Positions 1 to 11,900 of a stretch of DNA of 64,000 nt are shown here, piece after piece. Source of the stretch: Sipunculus nudus (Eukaryota > Annelida > Sipuncula > Golfingiida > Sipunculidae); NCBI GenBank assembly GCA_026874595.1, contig CM049312.1, positions 66,498,929 through 66,562,928 on the forward strand, in the 5' to 3' direction. The position numbers and the translations under genes are program-made. Under the pieces are notes generated by a model, which had not been told where the DNA came from, searched no databases, and saw nothing but the letters and a program-made list of their open reading frames with translations. Numbering within the stretch: position 1 is the first letter of the stretch; each line of letters opens with the position of its first letter.

Positions 1-463
1 GTCAGTTATTAAAATCAGAAATTTTACAAAGTCGGGCAAATTTGGCTCTACAGTGCAGGGACGCTGTTAAGGATGTCTGATCTCCATTATTTGGATTGAA
101 AAACCGATGTTGTAGTGAACTTCAGCGAAGTAACAGTGCAAGTCAACCATCCCGCAAAGGACAAAATAACTCCTGGTCCTAAGAACAAGAACGAGGCTAA
201 CGATCCCCCCACCCCGGCGTGAATCGACATAAGGCGAAATTACAGCCGCTTCCCTTACTACCCCGCTCCCAAGAGGGTTGGCAATGACTTTTATTCTTGA
301 GTTGAACAGTTTTATCGGTCATTATTGTGCTGTAAATAAAATACCTGTATTGTTTAAAGTAAACTGTAGGAATCACTACAAGGGATCGGAAATGTTACAT
401 ACTCAAAAACTGAATAGCCGCGGAGCTTATTAGGTCAAATACGGTAATTCTTCCTCTTCTCAC

Positions 464-628
464 CTGAGCATGAGATCTGTAATATTATGTCCTGTCTGTA
501 AATAAAGGTCGGATACGGAGACATTCTCTGCTTGATACTTTTGTAGGTCAGTTGATAAATTATATTCCTCGCCATCAAACAGTTCAGACAACATGTCGTA
601 CCAGCCCAGACTCGCAGCCCTAGTAGTC
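464..628 (-). CDS. DEG/ENaC sodium channel, exon 3 (extracellular finger region), gene continues past left edge
   Basis: Exon between a TATCTTCAG acceptor and a CTCAG|GTGAGA donor. It carries 54 full codons with 1 + 2 split bases, so F-R-TTRAA reads through from exon 2 without a shift. The peptide (TTRAASLGWYDMLSELFDGE... NITDLML) corresponds to the acidic, glycosylated stretch after the palm signature in DEG/ENaC channels, with sequons NLS, NVS and NIT. The remaining extracellular domain, the cysteine-rich region and TM2 must lie beyond position 1. I found no acceptable next exon in 1-463. Confidence 0.75.
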
Positions 629-1503
629 CTGAAGATACATGATAAATAAATAAATATTACAATGCATCTCAAGCAGAGCGTTAAACCTTGATGCCCCAAG
701 GCCAGTAAATTGGTCACACATAAACAAAATACTTAAAAGTGGTTTGATAATGCATGTGTAGGGCACCTTATTACGTATAAACTTCAATACCTCAGGTCAA
801 CCGTTAACGCATTCCCACTCGGTCTGCGTGTTAGTTGGTATGTCAGCCCGTGAATTCGATGTCTGTACAAAAATATATCATCAAACATTGATTTTTATTA
901 ATTATTTCTTCCTGGAAGATGTCTAAACGGAGATGCAGGGATTCTCTACTTGTTTAAAGTTTCTTCCCTTGTTTGAAGAACTAATTAACTTTCATGATGT
1001 TGCACTTTGACGTAACCACTTCATCCGCAACTGTATCGATTTACTGATCTAACTCTACAATTGATCCTTTATTTTTAAAAAAGTGTAATCAAGATAAATT
1101 CTAATCTCGGGGAATTCTACGTAAAATTCAGTGCACGGTAAAAAAAATTTACTCGACAGAAACAATTTTTTTTAATTGCAGATATAAATAAGTCTTCCTA
1201 TTTAATTATTAAAACGTAAAAACATGTAGGTTATCTTTATATTAATTTGTGACACAGGAAAACGAGGATTTGGTCCGTAATTGGGATAATAGCAGTATGA
1301 CAAGAAGATAAACGTAGCAGAGAATTTTATATCCGAACATTTTCAGAGCACATACAGATATGAACAGAATGGGCCTTCTTTCCGGCAACCAAGGTGAGCA
1401 GATTCACATAAGTTATTTCACGCACTGTTTTACAAAACCCGTCGTGGGCCTTGGTTAAACATATTCTGATGAGAAATACTAGAAATGTGCTCAGAGAGCG
1501 CAG

Positions 1504-1740
1504 ACCTCCGCCAAAGCAGCTTATTACACGAATATGGCATTTTCACAAATGCAGCATATTTCTTGTAAAAATTCCTGGACCCAGTTGGTGATCCGGATCA
1601 ACCCGAAATTTAAATAAATGATCTTTGTATCATTGTCGAGCTATCATGAAAATTTAATCAAAATCAGACCTTACTGAGTAATGTTGCTAAGAGACAAACC
1701 AACGCCACCAAAAACATAACTCCCGCCGCTTGGCGGAGGT
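1504..1740. mobile_element. Short inverted-repeat element (MITE-like) in DEG/ENaC intron 2
   Basis: A 237-bp element with perfect 11-bp terminal inverted repeats, ACCTCCGCCAA at the left and TTGGCGGAGGT at the right. Its interior (ccggatcaacccgaaatt... aaccaacgccaccaaaaacataa) resembles a dispersed repeat common in marine animal genomes. It has no coding capacity. It belongs with the longer GGCGGAGG-ended copies elsewhere in this window. Confidence 0.55.
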
Positions 1741-2476
1741 AATAAGTACTGGATTGAACCGCTTTATAAAGAAACAAATTCTGAAAAGAAATCTATGAAA
1801 TCTATGAAAACCTGAAAGTACAGTAATAACAGACTTTCCTTTTGGTCACCAGGTTAGGTTCATAGACGAACTAGACTCCTATAAACTCCTCCCCTGTTGA
1901 CTTTTACCAAGATCACTTTCAGCCAGTAATATCAACCGACATACTCAAGCCAATTTAAATATTATAATAAGTGGCGGGTAAACCTCTTGGCCTTACAGTA
2001 CATAAAACATACACAGACATTCCGTCAGACCGACGCAGTCATTGTAGTCCATTTGATTTGTGTCCAGCAATGTGCTACATGACATAATGAAACACACAGA
2101 TATACTTAAAGAAAATTTTATTTTATTCTCGACCAACAAATGATAGACAATCAATGATAAACAAATCAGTATTTAATGAAGGACTTGTTGTAGGCATGAT
2201 GTATCACACTTTAAAATAATCAATATACATGAAACAATACTGATATTTTGCAAGATCCCCAAAGGTTCTTTAAATTCAATTAAAGGAAGCTAGTTTTACC
2301 CGAGTCAAGTCGAGTCAGTCGGCTGACTTCTATATAGTCCACCAAGTTATGTTCAAGCCATCAAAAATCTCGTGCCTAAGATGGCTCCACGGATAATATG
2401 TAAAGCCGCTGATGTTTGCCAGTCGAACTATTAGTCTGAAGTGCCTGAGTGCAAGTCTAATTGTGACGTCCCTTAC

Positions 2477-2644
2477 CTGAAAGCATTCTGGTTGCAGATC
2501 GTCACTGCCGGAAACAGGACAGTTCTGTTGTGGTTGATTTTGATGTTGACTGACGCAGGGCGCTCTAAGAAGTACATAATGCTATACGTCGTCTGTATGG
2601 TTAAGGTTACCAAACATCCCGTAATAATAGCAAACCAGATATAC
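2477..2644 (-). CDS. DEG/ENaC sodium channel, exon 2 (TM1 and start of extracellular domain)
   Basis: Exon bounded by a TTATCTTCAG acceptor (exon starts at 2644) and a TTTCAG|GTAAGG donor. It encodes 55 full codons with one base before and two after, the same phase as the neighbouring introns. YIWFAIITGCLVTLTIQTTY is the first transmembrane segment. It is followed by an extracellular stretch with an N-glycosylation sequon (NRT) and the family signature FPAVTICNQNAFR, matching the FPAVTICN block at the palm domain of ASIC/ENaC proteins. This is the most diagnostic exon of the gene. The reading frame continues by eye about 50 bases into the upstream intron, so an ORF starting at 2694 is not the true exon. 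Confidence 0.85.
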
Positions 2645-3297
2645 CTGAAGATAACCAAAAACAATGGAATTAGAGTGATGTTAAATGTATACATATATAT
2701 AACGGTGTAGACAATATTGAATCATGAAAAATTCAACTGTTACATTTAGTAAATTTGTTCTAACGCTTTGTTTAGACATACATTCGTTGGTATGCCAAAT
2801 GGAGATTTTAGGCATATCATAAAAAGTGCTGCCATATAAAATTACGTATGATAAATAACGATGGACTATGGCGGTATAATGCATGGATTATAATCAGGCA
2901 CCAGTAACCATATCAAAGAGATTTCACACCTAGATGTGAGGTTTCTAATCAATATCTCCCAGCCCCTGAGTTATAACTCCTTTTGTTTATATCTCCATTG
3001 GTGACCTAATGAGATATATAAGTCTGGTATGGATTTTTATTTCATGATATTTTGTTGTTGTTTAATCTAAGAAAATATCAGCTTGGGATTCGACTGTGAC
3101 TTTCAGTAACTTACAGCATTTTCAGGATATCAAGAACCACATCATTACTTTACGATTTACTCTGCTAATATCGATGATGATTATAATGATGATGATGATG
3201 ATAATAATAATGATGATTATAAACGAATAATGAGTAAATAGCTGACATACAAAACTGGAAAACAGAATGTTTGTAAAAGGAAGGATCGTATACCTAC

Positions 3298-3425
3298 TTT
3301 CGTACAGAAAAAGGGGACGGATCCGTGAGTTTGTCCAGACCCTGTATCGTAGAATTCCTTGAATACTCCACCCAGGCTGTGGTCCAGTGCCCGCCACTGT
3401 TTTTACGTTCTGACGTGTTTACCAT
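3298..3425 (-). CDS. DEG/ENaC sodium channel, exon 1 (cytoplasmic N-terminus)
   Basis: First visible coding exon of a degenerin/ENaC/ASIC-superfamily channel, a trimeric amiloride-type sodium channel of the plasma membrane. From the ATG at 3425 it encodes 42 codons plus two bases of a split codon and ends at an AA|GTAGGT donor. The peptide includes EYSRNSTIQGLDKL, which fits the conserved pre-TM1 cytoplasmic motif (E-x-S/T-T-x-HG) except that Gln replaces the His of the HG gating motif. The split codon (AA + G = Lys) joins exon 2 in frame, giving ...SVRK-YIWF, the usual spacing before TM1. The frame stays open upstream of the ATG for about 17 codons to a TAA, so the start is chosen by typical family length. 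Subtype (FMRFamide-gated, acid-sensing or other) cannot be told from this half. Confidence 0.78.
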
Positions 3426-6400
3426 CGTTGAGAGAAAGCTAATCAAACGCCTTCTGGGGGCTGTTGTTGCTTTGAAGGTTTACCTGGCGTGCTCCTTTTT
3501 TAATCAAGCTAGTGTAAATGCATGTCAGTTTACAGCCGCCACTGCAGAATCCATGTTTTATTCACATTATTAACTGTATATTTTCATATTGCCCCTTATC
3601 ATTTCAATTTATTCCAACTGCACACACACTGTAAGCCAATCGTCTTTCAACTGTTATGTACGTGTAATTGAATGTTATCAAACTGCCCCTTCTCTGCGAT
3701 TCATCTGTTCTCCGCTGATCAACTCAAGTTCTTTAACTGTAGTTCACTTGTATTTCAACACTGAATATGTTGTTGTCAAATTATTCTAAGCTTCTTCTGT
3801 TTTAGCCTTACACCTGACGTCCTGTCGTTCTCAAGTTGCAATCTGCTTCATAACCAGGACCCTTGCCCCAGTTGCCGTACAGTTTATATTCCACGAGTGG
3901 TCAATGGATGATTCTCCTGTCAAAATAATAGTGGTCATTAATTTCAGAATGAATGGCTATCGCCACATACTCAACAATTATTGTTCATATTCTCTTTCTT
4001 TTTTGTTGTATTGTTATTTTTGTATGACACAATAAAGCGTACCGACAATCATAAAACAATGGGATACAATGATCAACTGTCGATAAGGATTACGTGTTTA
4101 TTTATTGACCTGGCACTGACCTGGTGGCCAATTTAACATGGTGATGTGACTAATAACAGTTGATGAGGAGGTTACTGGGGACGAAGATGATAATGGTGAT
4201 GATAGATTATTACAGGCGTAACAATACTGAAAATGAGAACCATTATATATGACAAATTGATAATTGGTTTATACAAAAAGCAGTTGGCACATGTGTCTGC
4301 TGTTAGACATTTACATGTTTATATTTCCAAAGAATACGTTTAAAAAGTTAACTATGGTATCCAGCATTCTTATTCACCAAGAGTTTTCAAAATATTGTTC
4401 TATTATTTTCATTATTTCTTTTCATACCTATCGGCAATATTTTCCTAATTTTACTAACCCGATATGATTAGCTGAGCAGGATAAAACGGTCTGTGTGTAT
4501 GCTACCGAGCACTTTCTTTTGAAGAACTGTCAGTGGCCTGACATTGGCTGTATCATTCAGGAGGCCCATTTGCATGGGGGATAGAACAATGAGCGCTTAA
4601 TACCGATAACATAGCGAAATTTCGCATCATAATGCATTCAAAAATTCACCACTGCAGCTTTTAATTTCAAAATGTTCCTACACTTTGTGAGGGGAAAAGC
4701 CCCCCCTCTTACCCTCTCCCTCTCTGCCCCACACCTATTCTCATTTTCTGTATCCGCCCCTGTGTGCGGTGATATCCATATTTTGTGGCCTATTTTTTTT
4801 AATAAAAGCTCAAATGGATTACCTATAATTTATAAAGGTCAGATAGCTGATTGGGCCTCTTTAAAACAAAGATAGACAGTAGATATACCATCGTAGATTT
4901 TCAGTGACATGCTCTCAAAATAAGAAAAAATAAGAAAATATTTTAACATTTATTTTGTTGCGCTGTGATCGAAACAAGAAATTCATTCATCGGTATGTTT
5001 ATATTGAAGACCTAGCAAGTGATGATGTTTTGTGATCTTTTGCAAACAAGAACAGGACGAGGGAGGTTCCGATTTCAGAAGATCTTTCGACTTTTTGCAT
5101 ATGTTATTCTTGTTAGACGTGTAAAGGATAGATTGATGTAAGGAAGATATGAAAGATGAATTGAACGTATGTTTTAAGGCAAGGGAGCTTTTTCTAAAGA
5201 AAGAAACGGGAATATCCATACCTAGTTAGTCGCAGAAGCTGGGGAGGAGGTGGGAGGGGGGATGGTAGAGGAGTCCGCAACCTTTTTAAGAGGTTTAGAC
5301 CAATTTGCCTAGACCCTCCTTTTCCATACCTTTGGACCTCTTTTTAGACTTTCTAGTCACTAAATATTGTATTTAAGATGGGAGACCACTCAAAGTAAGG
5401 AATAATGTGTTTTGTAGGGACTATAAACGATATATGTAAAGTGGAAACCAATAAAAGTAAGGGAACAGAGTTCTAATGATGAAATCTTGATGGAAGCAAT
5501 GCGTGGCAAAGCCGTTTTCCCCTTATTATCGTCCGGGTATAATGTACTTGTTGACCATATGTCGCACTCTCCACACAGATAGTCTGTCTGTGAATACCAA
5601 GGATAAACCTCCTGCCCACATTTATTAACACAGAACGCGTTTACGCTGAAACCCCGAGGAGTGTAAATTACAAAAATTAAGTAAATGGGTAATCATAGAG
5701 TATGCATCGACAACATCCATTTCAAATATAACCTGCAGATAAAACCGTTTCCAGATTTGTTGAAGATGTAATTGCAAGGTGATAGTGCAGTGACACTTGT
5801 TGTATTCTTTTCAGCATTATGCAAAAGGATTATCTGGATGAATTGGGAGATTAACCATCATTTGCTTGCAGACATAAATAAATGAGTGCCAAGGGAAATC
5901 TCAGTGGGGCGTAAAGCGCCTATGGTCCCTGGGTAGCATATGTATGAAATACGGATGCATCGCAATCTAGCGGGTTTTGACATCATCGAGCCCATATCGC
6001 AGTTTTTTTACCTCTCGCAAAGTAAATGCCTCATTCGCCAAGTAAATGCCCATCGCATACCGCAAACCGCGTACCGCATACCGCGCGCCCCGTAAAGCAG
6101 GTTTAAATTCTGAGACCTCAGGCTTCCTAAATCAACGCCTAAACCAACATGCCACGTCCTATAACCTTCGTAAAACATGCATAATTTATTCTACCGTTTG
6201 GTTACAAAGGCGCCGCAGATCATTCAAACAAACAAGTAGTTAATGTTACCGGTGTATTATAGAAACGTCTCATCTGCACTTTATTTATATTTCCTAAGCT
6301 GGATAGACTGACCGAGTTTATGGATTTCAAACTTTCTTTGAAACCCTCTTGAAAAGATTAACATTAAACTATATTTCTAGGGCTATAGAAATATTGTTGT

Positions 6401-8446
6401 TTTCGGTAATTTATTAAATGCGAAGCACACTAAAATATTTTATTATATGTTTGACAAAGAGCCATATATATTGATGTAGGAGCAAAGAAAGCGCCATGCA
6501 CCTGGTTAGGTACCAATTTTTATATCAAACTATACAAAGCTAGTCATTATATTAAACATAACATTGCAAGACAGATAAATGGCTATTACAAATGTTAAGA
6601 AATAATAAATACTGCAATTATTGTTACTAGGATAATATAACAATTGAAGGATAACCCTTTGGGAACATGAACAAAGGGGCCTCATTTTGAACTACACTGT
6701 GTCCATTATCACATGAGCGTGTATTTCACCAGTAGAACAAGTTTTCAACGAGGGCAGATAAGCGTATAACGATAAAAATACGCACAGTTCAATAAATGGA
6801 CGTTTTATGCAATAAAAGCGAACTTAATGCGCTTGAAGGGCAGGTATCTATGGATCACATTATAACGGACAATTCATCCATGAACTCCCTTAGCTAAATG
6901 ATAAAGTGCCAGACAGCTTATTACCCTACAGGTATGGGAATGTTTCATTCTATCGTGAAATGGATATCGTCATACGAACTGGTGAATTGCTTTGTAGCAC
7001 GATTTTTTTTTAGTTTGGTTCAGCTACATAATTGTTAATGATATTTTCTCACATAGTCCGTGTTTGCTATATTAAAACGACACTTGTAACTTCTGTTTTT
7101 ATTGTAAATTATTAATATCTAATAGGGATATTCCCTAGGTGACGATGGTATTAGCTCAGTTGACGTCATCCATGCTAAGCTTTAACGATAGGTCTTTGTC
7201 TGTCGTCCTGTTGCCCGTCCGTACACGGGTAGTGTTGAAATCTTGAAAACACAAATTTGGTCACGGATTCTATTATTCCACGATAACACGAATTTAAGAA
7301 CCTTAAATGTCAAGCTGCCATTATTATCTGATTATTTAAAACATTTAAGTGGTCGTATCATAAAATATTAGCGGTATACTTTTCAAACACCCAGCTTTCG
7401 ACATACCGCTTTCAGTACATCCAGCTTTTACAGTGGTAAAATCTTCTGATGACCCGTACTTTACTTCTCATATGGCTGTGAGAGTAGGTGGTACATCTTT
7501 TGCTATCAAGCCTCTGTCAGTTACGCTTTCAAGGACCTTGATTCATCGAACCGATCTAGGGTTGTAGTGGCCTGTCCAAGGTCGGTGGTTTTCTCCGGGT
7601 CCTCCGGTTTCCTCCATCACTATAGAGACCATGACTTAACGCTACCATCATTTTAGAATTTGAGGGTCATATTACGTAATTCCCTTGTACCTGACTATTT
7701 GCGTGACTGTTTGAGCTACCTAATGTGTCCCATTTTACGCTAGTTTTGTCCACTATTGGAGAATGACTTATTGTCGGTGGTATGAATGCTGTTTTGTATA
7801 CACATGGACCATAAGCTCTTAGTATCAGTTAAGAAGCGAATAATTATATTCACATCTGAACACAGTTGTGGGATAATGTCATGGGTAAAAACAACATTAC
7901 TCGTAGTATTTGTATGTAGTTTACCGTATTTTACGTAAAAAGCACCCCTCCCGTAATAGCGCTAATGAATCTAAACGATTATGATACCTTATTACAAACG
8001 CCAACGTTATTTCAGTCCCAGCCGGAGCAGAAAGCAATGGTATCAAAGTTTCCGCTTTTCGATGTGATCATGCGTTTAATTTAATACTGAAAATGTGTGC
8101 CTTATTGGTAATATATAGCCAGACATCATATACAAAGTTAGAAGAATATCATTCAATCATGCGGCATCTTTAAGGATGACCGGATAGTTATCATGGTCCG
8201 CGGGGAACTGTCGAATGAATAGCATTCTAGCGTCTATTATGGCTGCATCTGTTTATATGTTCACTTCCCGGTTCACTTCTCTGCTTATTTTCGCTCTATC
8301 TAAATTGTTTAAATTCAATAATATAATATTAAAATCACTTATGACTTATAATCTACTTCTTAAATAATTTACATTGAAATATTGCTAAATTGAACGTTTG
8401 TTTTGTGCTTAAACTTAAAACTGATGACGCAAGGTCATTGTCAAGA
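3426..8446. other. Gene-free stretch upstream of the DEG/ENaC start
   Basis: No convincing exon or long ORF seen on either strand. It holds short GAT/ATG-rich runs near 3175-3215 and a small CGCATACCG-type direct repeat near 6048-6095. A CCGGGTCCTCCGGTTTCCTCC block near 7595-7615 recalls a dispersed repeat seen in marine invertebrates. The first few hundred bases may hold the channel promoter, but no TATA box or start site could be assigned. Confidence 0.4.
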
Positions 8447-8644
8447 TCAATGCTCATTTGTGGGCGGCGCGTGTTTACAGAGAGCCATAAGGACTATCAA
8501 GTCCGGTCTCTTGGGTAACAATTCACCCTTGTTGATCTGTCCCCAATTAATTTTTTGAGATTTTTGTACGAGTCTGGACATTTTCGATGGATTCACATCA
8601 CGATTCGCTGAAAGACGTTTTGCGCACAGGGCCCATGAAATCAT
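8447..8644 (-). CDS. Unrecognised small ORF or terminal exon candidate
   Basis: A 65-codon frame ending in TGA. Its second half (SQKINWGQINKGELLPKRPD, then a hydrophobic LIVLMAL stretch) has a balanced composition more like real protein than chance translation. A GTCTTTCAG inside it could be a splice acceptor for a shorter terminal exon. I do not recognise a family, no upstream partner exon was found, and it may be an old pseudogene or noise. Confidence 0.2.
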   Translation of the reverse strand: MISWALCAKRLSANRDVNPSKMSRLVQKSQKINWGQINKGELLPKRPDLIVLMALCKHAPPTNEH

Positions 8645-10839
8645 CCTAAGGGATGCTAAGTAAAAGCCGATAATTAGGAATCGGTGACCGCGATAACATG
8701 TCAGAATACTGATTAACCCACATTTACAGAATGATTCATCAGTCGTTGCTCATTTCAACATGGCGATTATTCTTTTAAACTTAAATATTATTACACAATT
8801 TCACACTAAAGTGGATGGGAATGTAAAGGCCTGGTAAAAAAAAACTTATGACAAAATTGACATTTATATTTTACAACCTTGCAGTTTTGCTGCGGAGGGA
8901 CTGAAACTATTCCTACAACAGCTGCCTATTCGGAGTATGTAAATTAGTTTTCGTGAAGCAATTCGTCCGAAAATGTGTTATTATGATCTCGTATTAAGGT
9001 AATTCCTTGTACCAAAAGCTCAGTTGAGAACTTATATGAAGTTATGCACGTAGTTTGCTAAATTGATGATTTCTTTTTTAGGCAAATGTCCGTTAACATT
9101 AAGCGGGGAGTTCAATGTATGGTAGAGGGTCTCACTTTGTTAAACTAAGTACTGTACTAACATGTCTTATTGAATGCAGACCAACACATCAAATAACAAG
9201 AAAGATTTAACATAAATGCCAATATATTCTCGAGAGTTATTGGTAGTTCATAATTTAACTTAAGTGCATTGATTGATATGTTAAAAAGTCCAAAATTTTA
9301 TTTTCTTTGTGCAACTAGATGGGGCAAAGCTGTGAGAATATTTTAAAGAAAATGCGGTCACAATTGTAACTATAAAAAGGTGGTCTGAGACTACGTATAC
9401 ACCTCCGCCAGGATCCAGTAAATGTTTGTTATATACTACGCAGTGAAATGCAACTCACTTTTCCCTAATTCCATCTGTAGATCACAGGTGAGTTCAATAG
9501 TTAAGGAAATCTTCTTATATCAGTGCAGAGGTTTCGGCTTCAGCCGTGACAAAGGAACTTCCCTATATCACGATGTTGTACAATCCTTGATGTAACAGCA
9601 TGATGATGATCCAAATTACCTCCATATGTATTGTTACCTACACGACATTTAATTAAAATCCGTGCAAAGCTGTTTGGGTAACAATAAATCTGTTAGCCAA
9701 CGGTCCACGATGCCAGCATAATACTGGCCAACTAGCGGGGGTTTAATTATACAGAATCATTTAGAAATCCGGGGACAACTTGTAAATCAAATAACAACAG
9801 CTGAAGTCATACTGACCAAAGGTCGTCATGTTTGTATTGTTCGCTTTATCGGACCTACAGAGAAGTGACATTTGATCAATAACAAACAGTTAGATATAAT
9901 CAATCACTCACAAATAAAAAAAGAATATGTAAAAAGAAAATGAAGTTTTAAAAATAAGCAAAATATCTTTCGAATAACCAAAACATATACTCCATAATAT
10001 GTGATGGGAGAAAATAAAAATAAGGAAAGAATCAAAGGATTCCAGGATTAAAGATGTAGCTCTATCTGTTTTGTCTATCCTTATTTTTACCCGCGCATGC
10101 CCCGAGGATTATTTTTTCGGTGGGTGCGCACGTGATACAAATTATTACCTTTGTCCTATATTATTTATCAGCTGCATTATCTATTCTGTACAAAAATGCC
10201 TTTGTCTTCTCAGGCAGGATGTAATTTAGTTAAATAATCGGATGATTCCCGGCAGAATTTCAGATTTTGATGTATCTCGCCAGGAGCGGATACAGGAAAT
10301 TAGAATAGGGGAGGGGGCTTACTTTGCGAGGCCGTGTAGCGGGTGAGCCCAGGCGTGAGGCGGGGGGGGGGGGGGGGAGGTCATGGCCCTGGTGCAGAAA
10401 TTGTTTGAAAATTTAGGTTGTAATCGTTCAATCAAAAGCAAAACATACATTGGAACTGTTCTATACACTTGGTGTACTATGAGTTTATCCCTCTGATTTT
10501 TTTGGGTTGGTAAAAAAAAGGGGGTTCGCCCCCCCCCCCCTAACCGCCGAAAATTGCAAACAGTATAACATGACGTGATAAACATCATCTTTTACTTTAT
10601 ATTAACAAGGCTAAGGATTGTAATTCAACCTAAAAATAGACCTACATCACTATCCTATCTTCATTGATGGTTACGCTTCAGATTTAATTATATCTAAACA
10701 GACATACATTGGTATTGTTATAGACTACAAACTTAAATTGTCATATTAAACAAAGGACTCACGGAAAGAAGGGAGTCAATGGATGTACTTAATTACTAAA
10801 AAACTGAACGGGTTTTTATGTTTATAACAAGATATATAC
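8645..10839. other. Gene-free stretch with G/C homopolymers
   Basis: No gene supported. A CACCTCCGCCAGGATCC block near 9401-9418 looks like one end of the GGCGGAGG repeat family. A run of about 16 G near 10361-10377 and a C-run near 10529-10541 form GC-rich islands in otherwise AT-rich DNA. The proline- and glycine-rich frame across these runs is an artefact of the homopolymers. Confidence 0.35.
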
Positions 10840-11195
10840 TAGAGGTAGGAATCGGTTATGTTTGAAAAAAAACGACGATGATCGATTATTAATCGATTAT
10901 TTTATGTACCGGTTATATTAAAGTGAAATATGTTAAATAGAATTTTACCTAAAATATTGACGGAGTAAATTCTACCTTGTGCATCACGCCGTAAGATCAA
11001 GGTGATTTGTTGAAACTTATTTGGTGCACAAGATTAATTTTAATGCTGTTCGCTGTATTGTATTCTGCCCTTAAATCTCTGACAGAAAAAGAATATTTTA
11101 TCGGGATAATATGGCTTCTTTGGATAAGCACACATAATTGTTTTTGATCGATTATGCAAAACTTCAATCGGAAAACGACCAATCATCGACCTCTA
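10840..11195. mobile_element. Possible short inverted-repeat element (TAGAGGT ends)
   Basis: Starts TAGAGGTAGGAATCGG and ends CATCGACCTCTA, giving a 7-bp terminal inverted repeat TAGAGGT. The interior has palindromic blocks of the type ATCGATTATTAATCGATTAT. Such ends and ATTAATCG-rich interiors are seen in hAT-type non-autonomous elements, but no 8-bp target duplication is visible, so the call is weak. Confidence 0.28.
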
Positions 11196-11900
11196 CGATT
11201 AATAGGCACACCACAGGAAGACACTAACTTTCTTTAAATATCCATTGTACAAAGTACCTTTAATATTATTTGATGGTGGAAAAATCTTATAGTAGCTAAC
11301 AAAGTAAGTTTAGACAGAACAAGGGAGAATGCAGAAGGTATAATTCTTTCAGACAGAACTGCTTTGATACTGATAAAAAAATATTAACTTTGATGTACAC
11401 ATCTGCTGTATAACAGTTTGATAATCATCAGTATTATTTGTTGGTGGAATAATTTGAGTAGCTAATAAAGTGAGGTTAAACAGAACAAGGAAACCGCAGA
11501 GCGAATTAATTGTATATATCGCTGATCGGAATGTTGCCTGTAAGGGCACTCCCATACCAAGAGTTTCAGTTCCTCATTTTGGAGCAGAACCGCTTTTGGT
11601 TACGGCAGAATTTTCCTCGATGGTGGCTTGATAATCGGCTTTGCGTTTCAGAACATACGCCATTTGTGTTATTTCGCATTGAAACTGGTCTGCCAATGCT
11701 CGCACACCTTTCTTTGAAATTTCATTGTTACCGATGAGCTTCACTTTCTACGACAACGTGCTGGCGCCTTGTGGCATTTTCCGGTACTAGTCTTGCGTTG
11801 TGTGTTTGTGTTAATCTCGGTCGATGGCAATGCACAAAAAGTATAGGCTGTAATGGCAGCTAAACTTAGTCTAAATATTGAAATATGTGAACATAGATTT

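Noticed and set aside
2-90. Minus-strand frame with C-x7-C-x3-DF spacing that resembles the next DEG/ENaC exon
   Set aside because: No acceptor gives the required phase without a stop, and the frame ends in TGA with no GT donor, so the match is probably chance.
2441-2710. Plus-strand 89-codon frame
   Set aside because: Antisense shadow of the DEG/ENaC TM1 exon.
10319-10588. 89-codon proline-rich frame
   Set aside because: Depends on G/C homopolymer runs at both ends.
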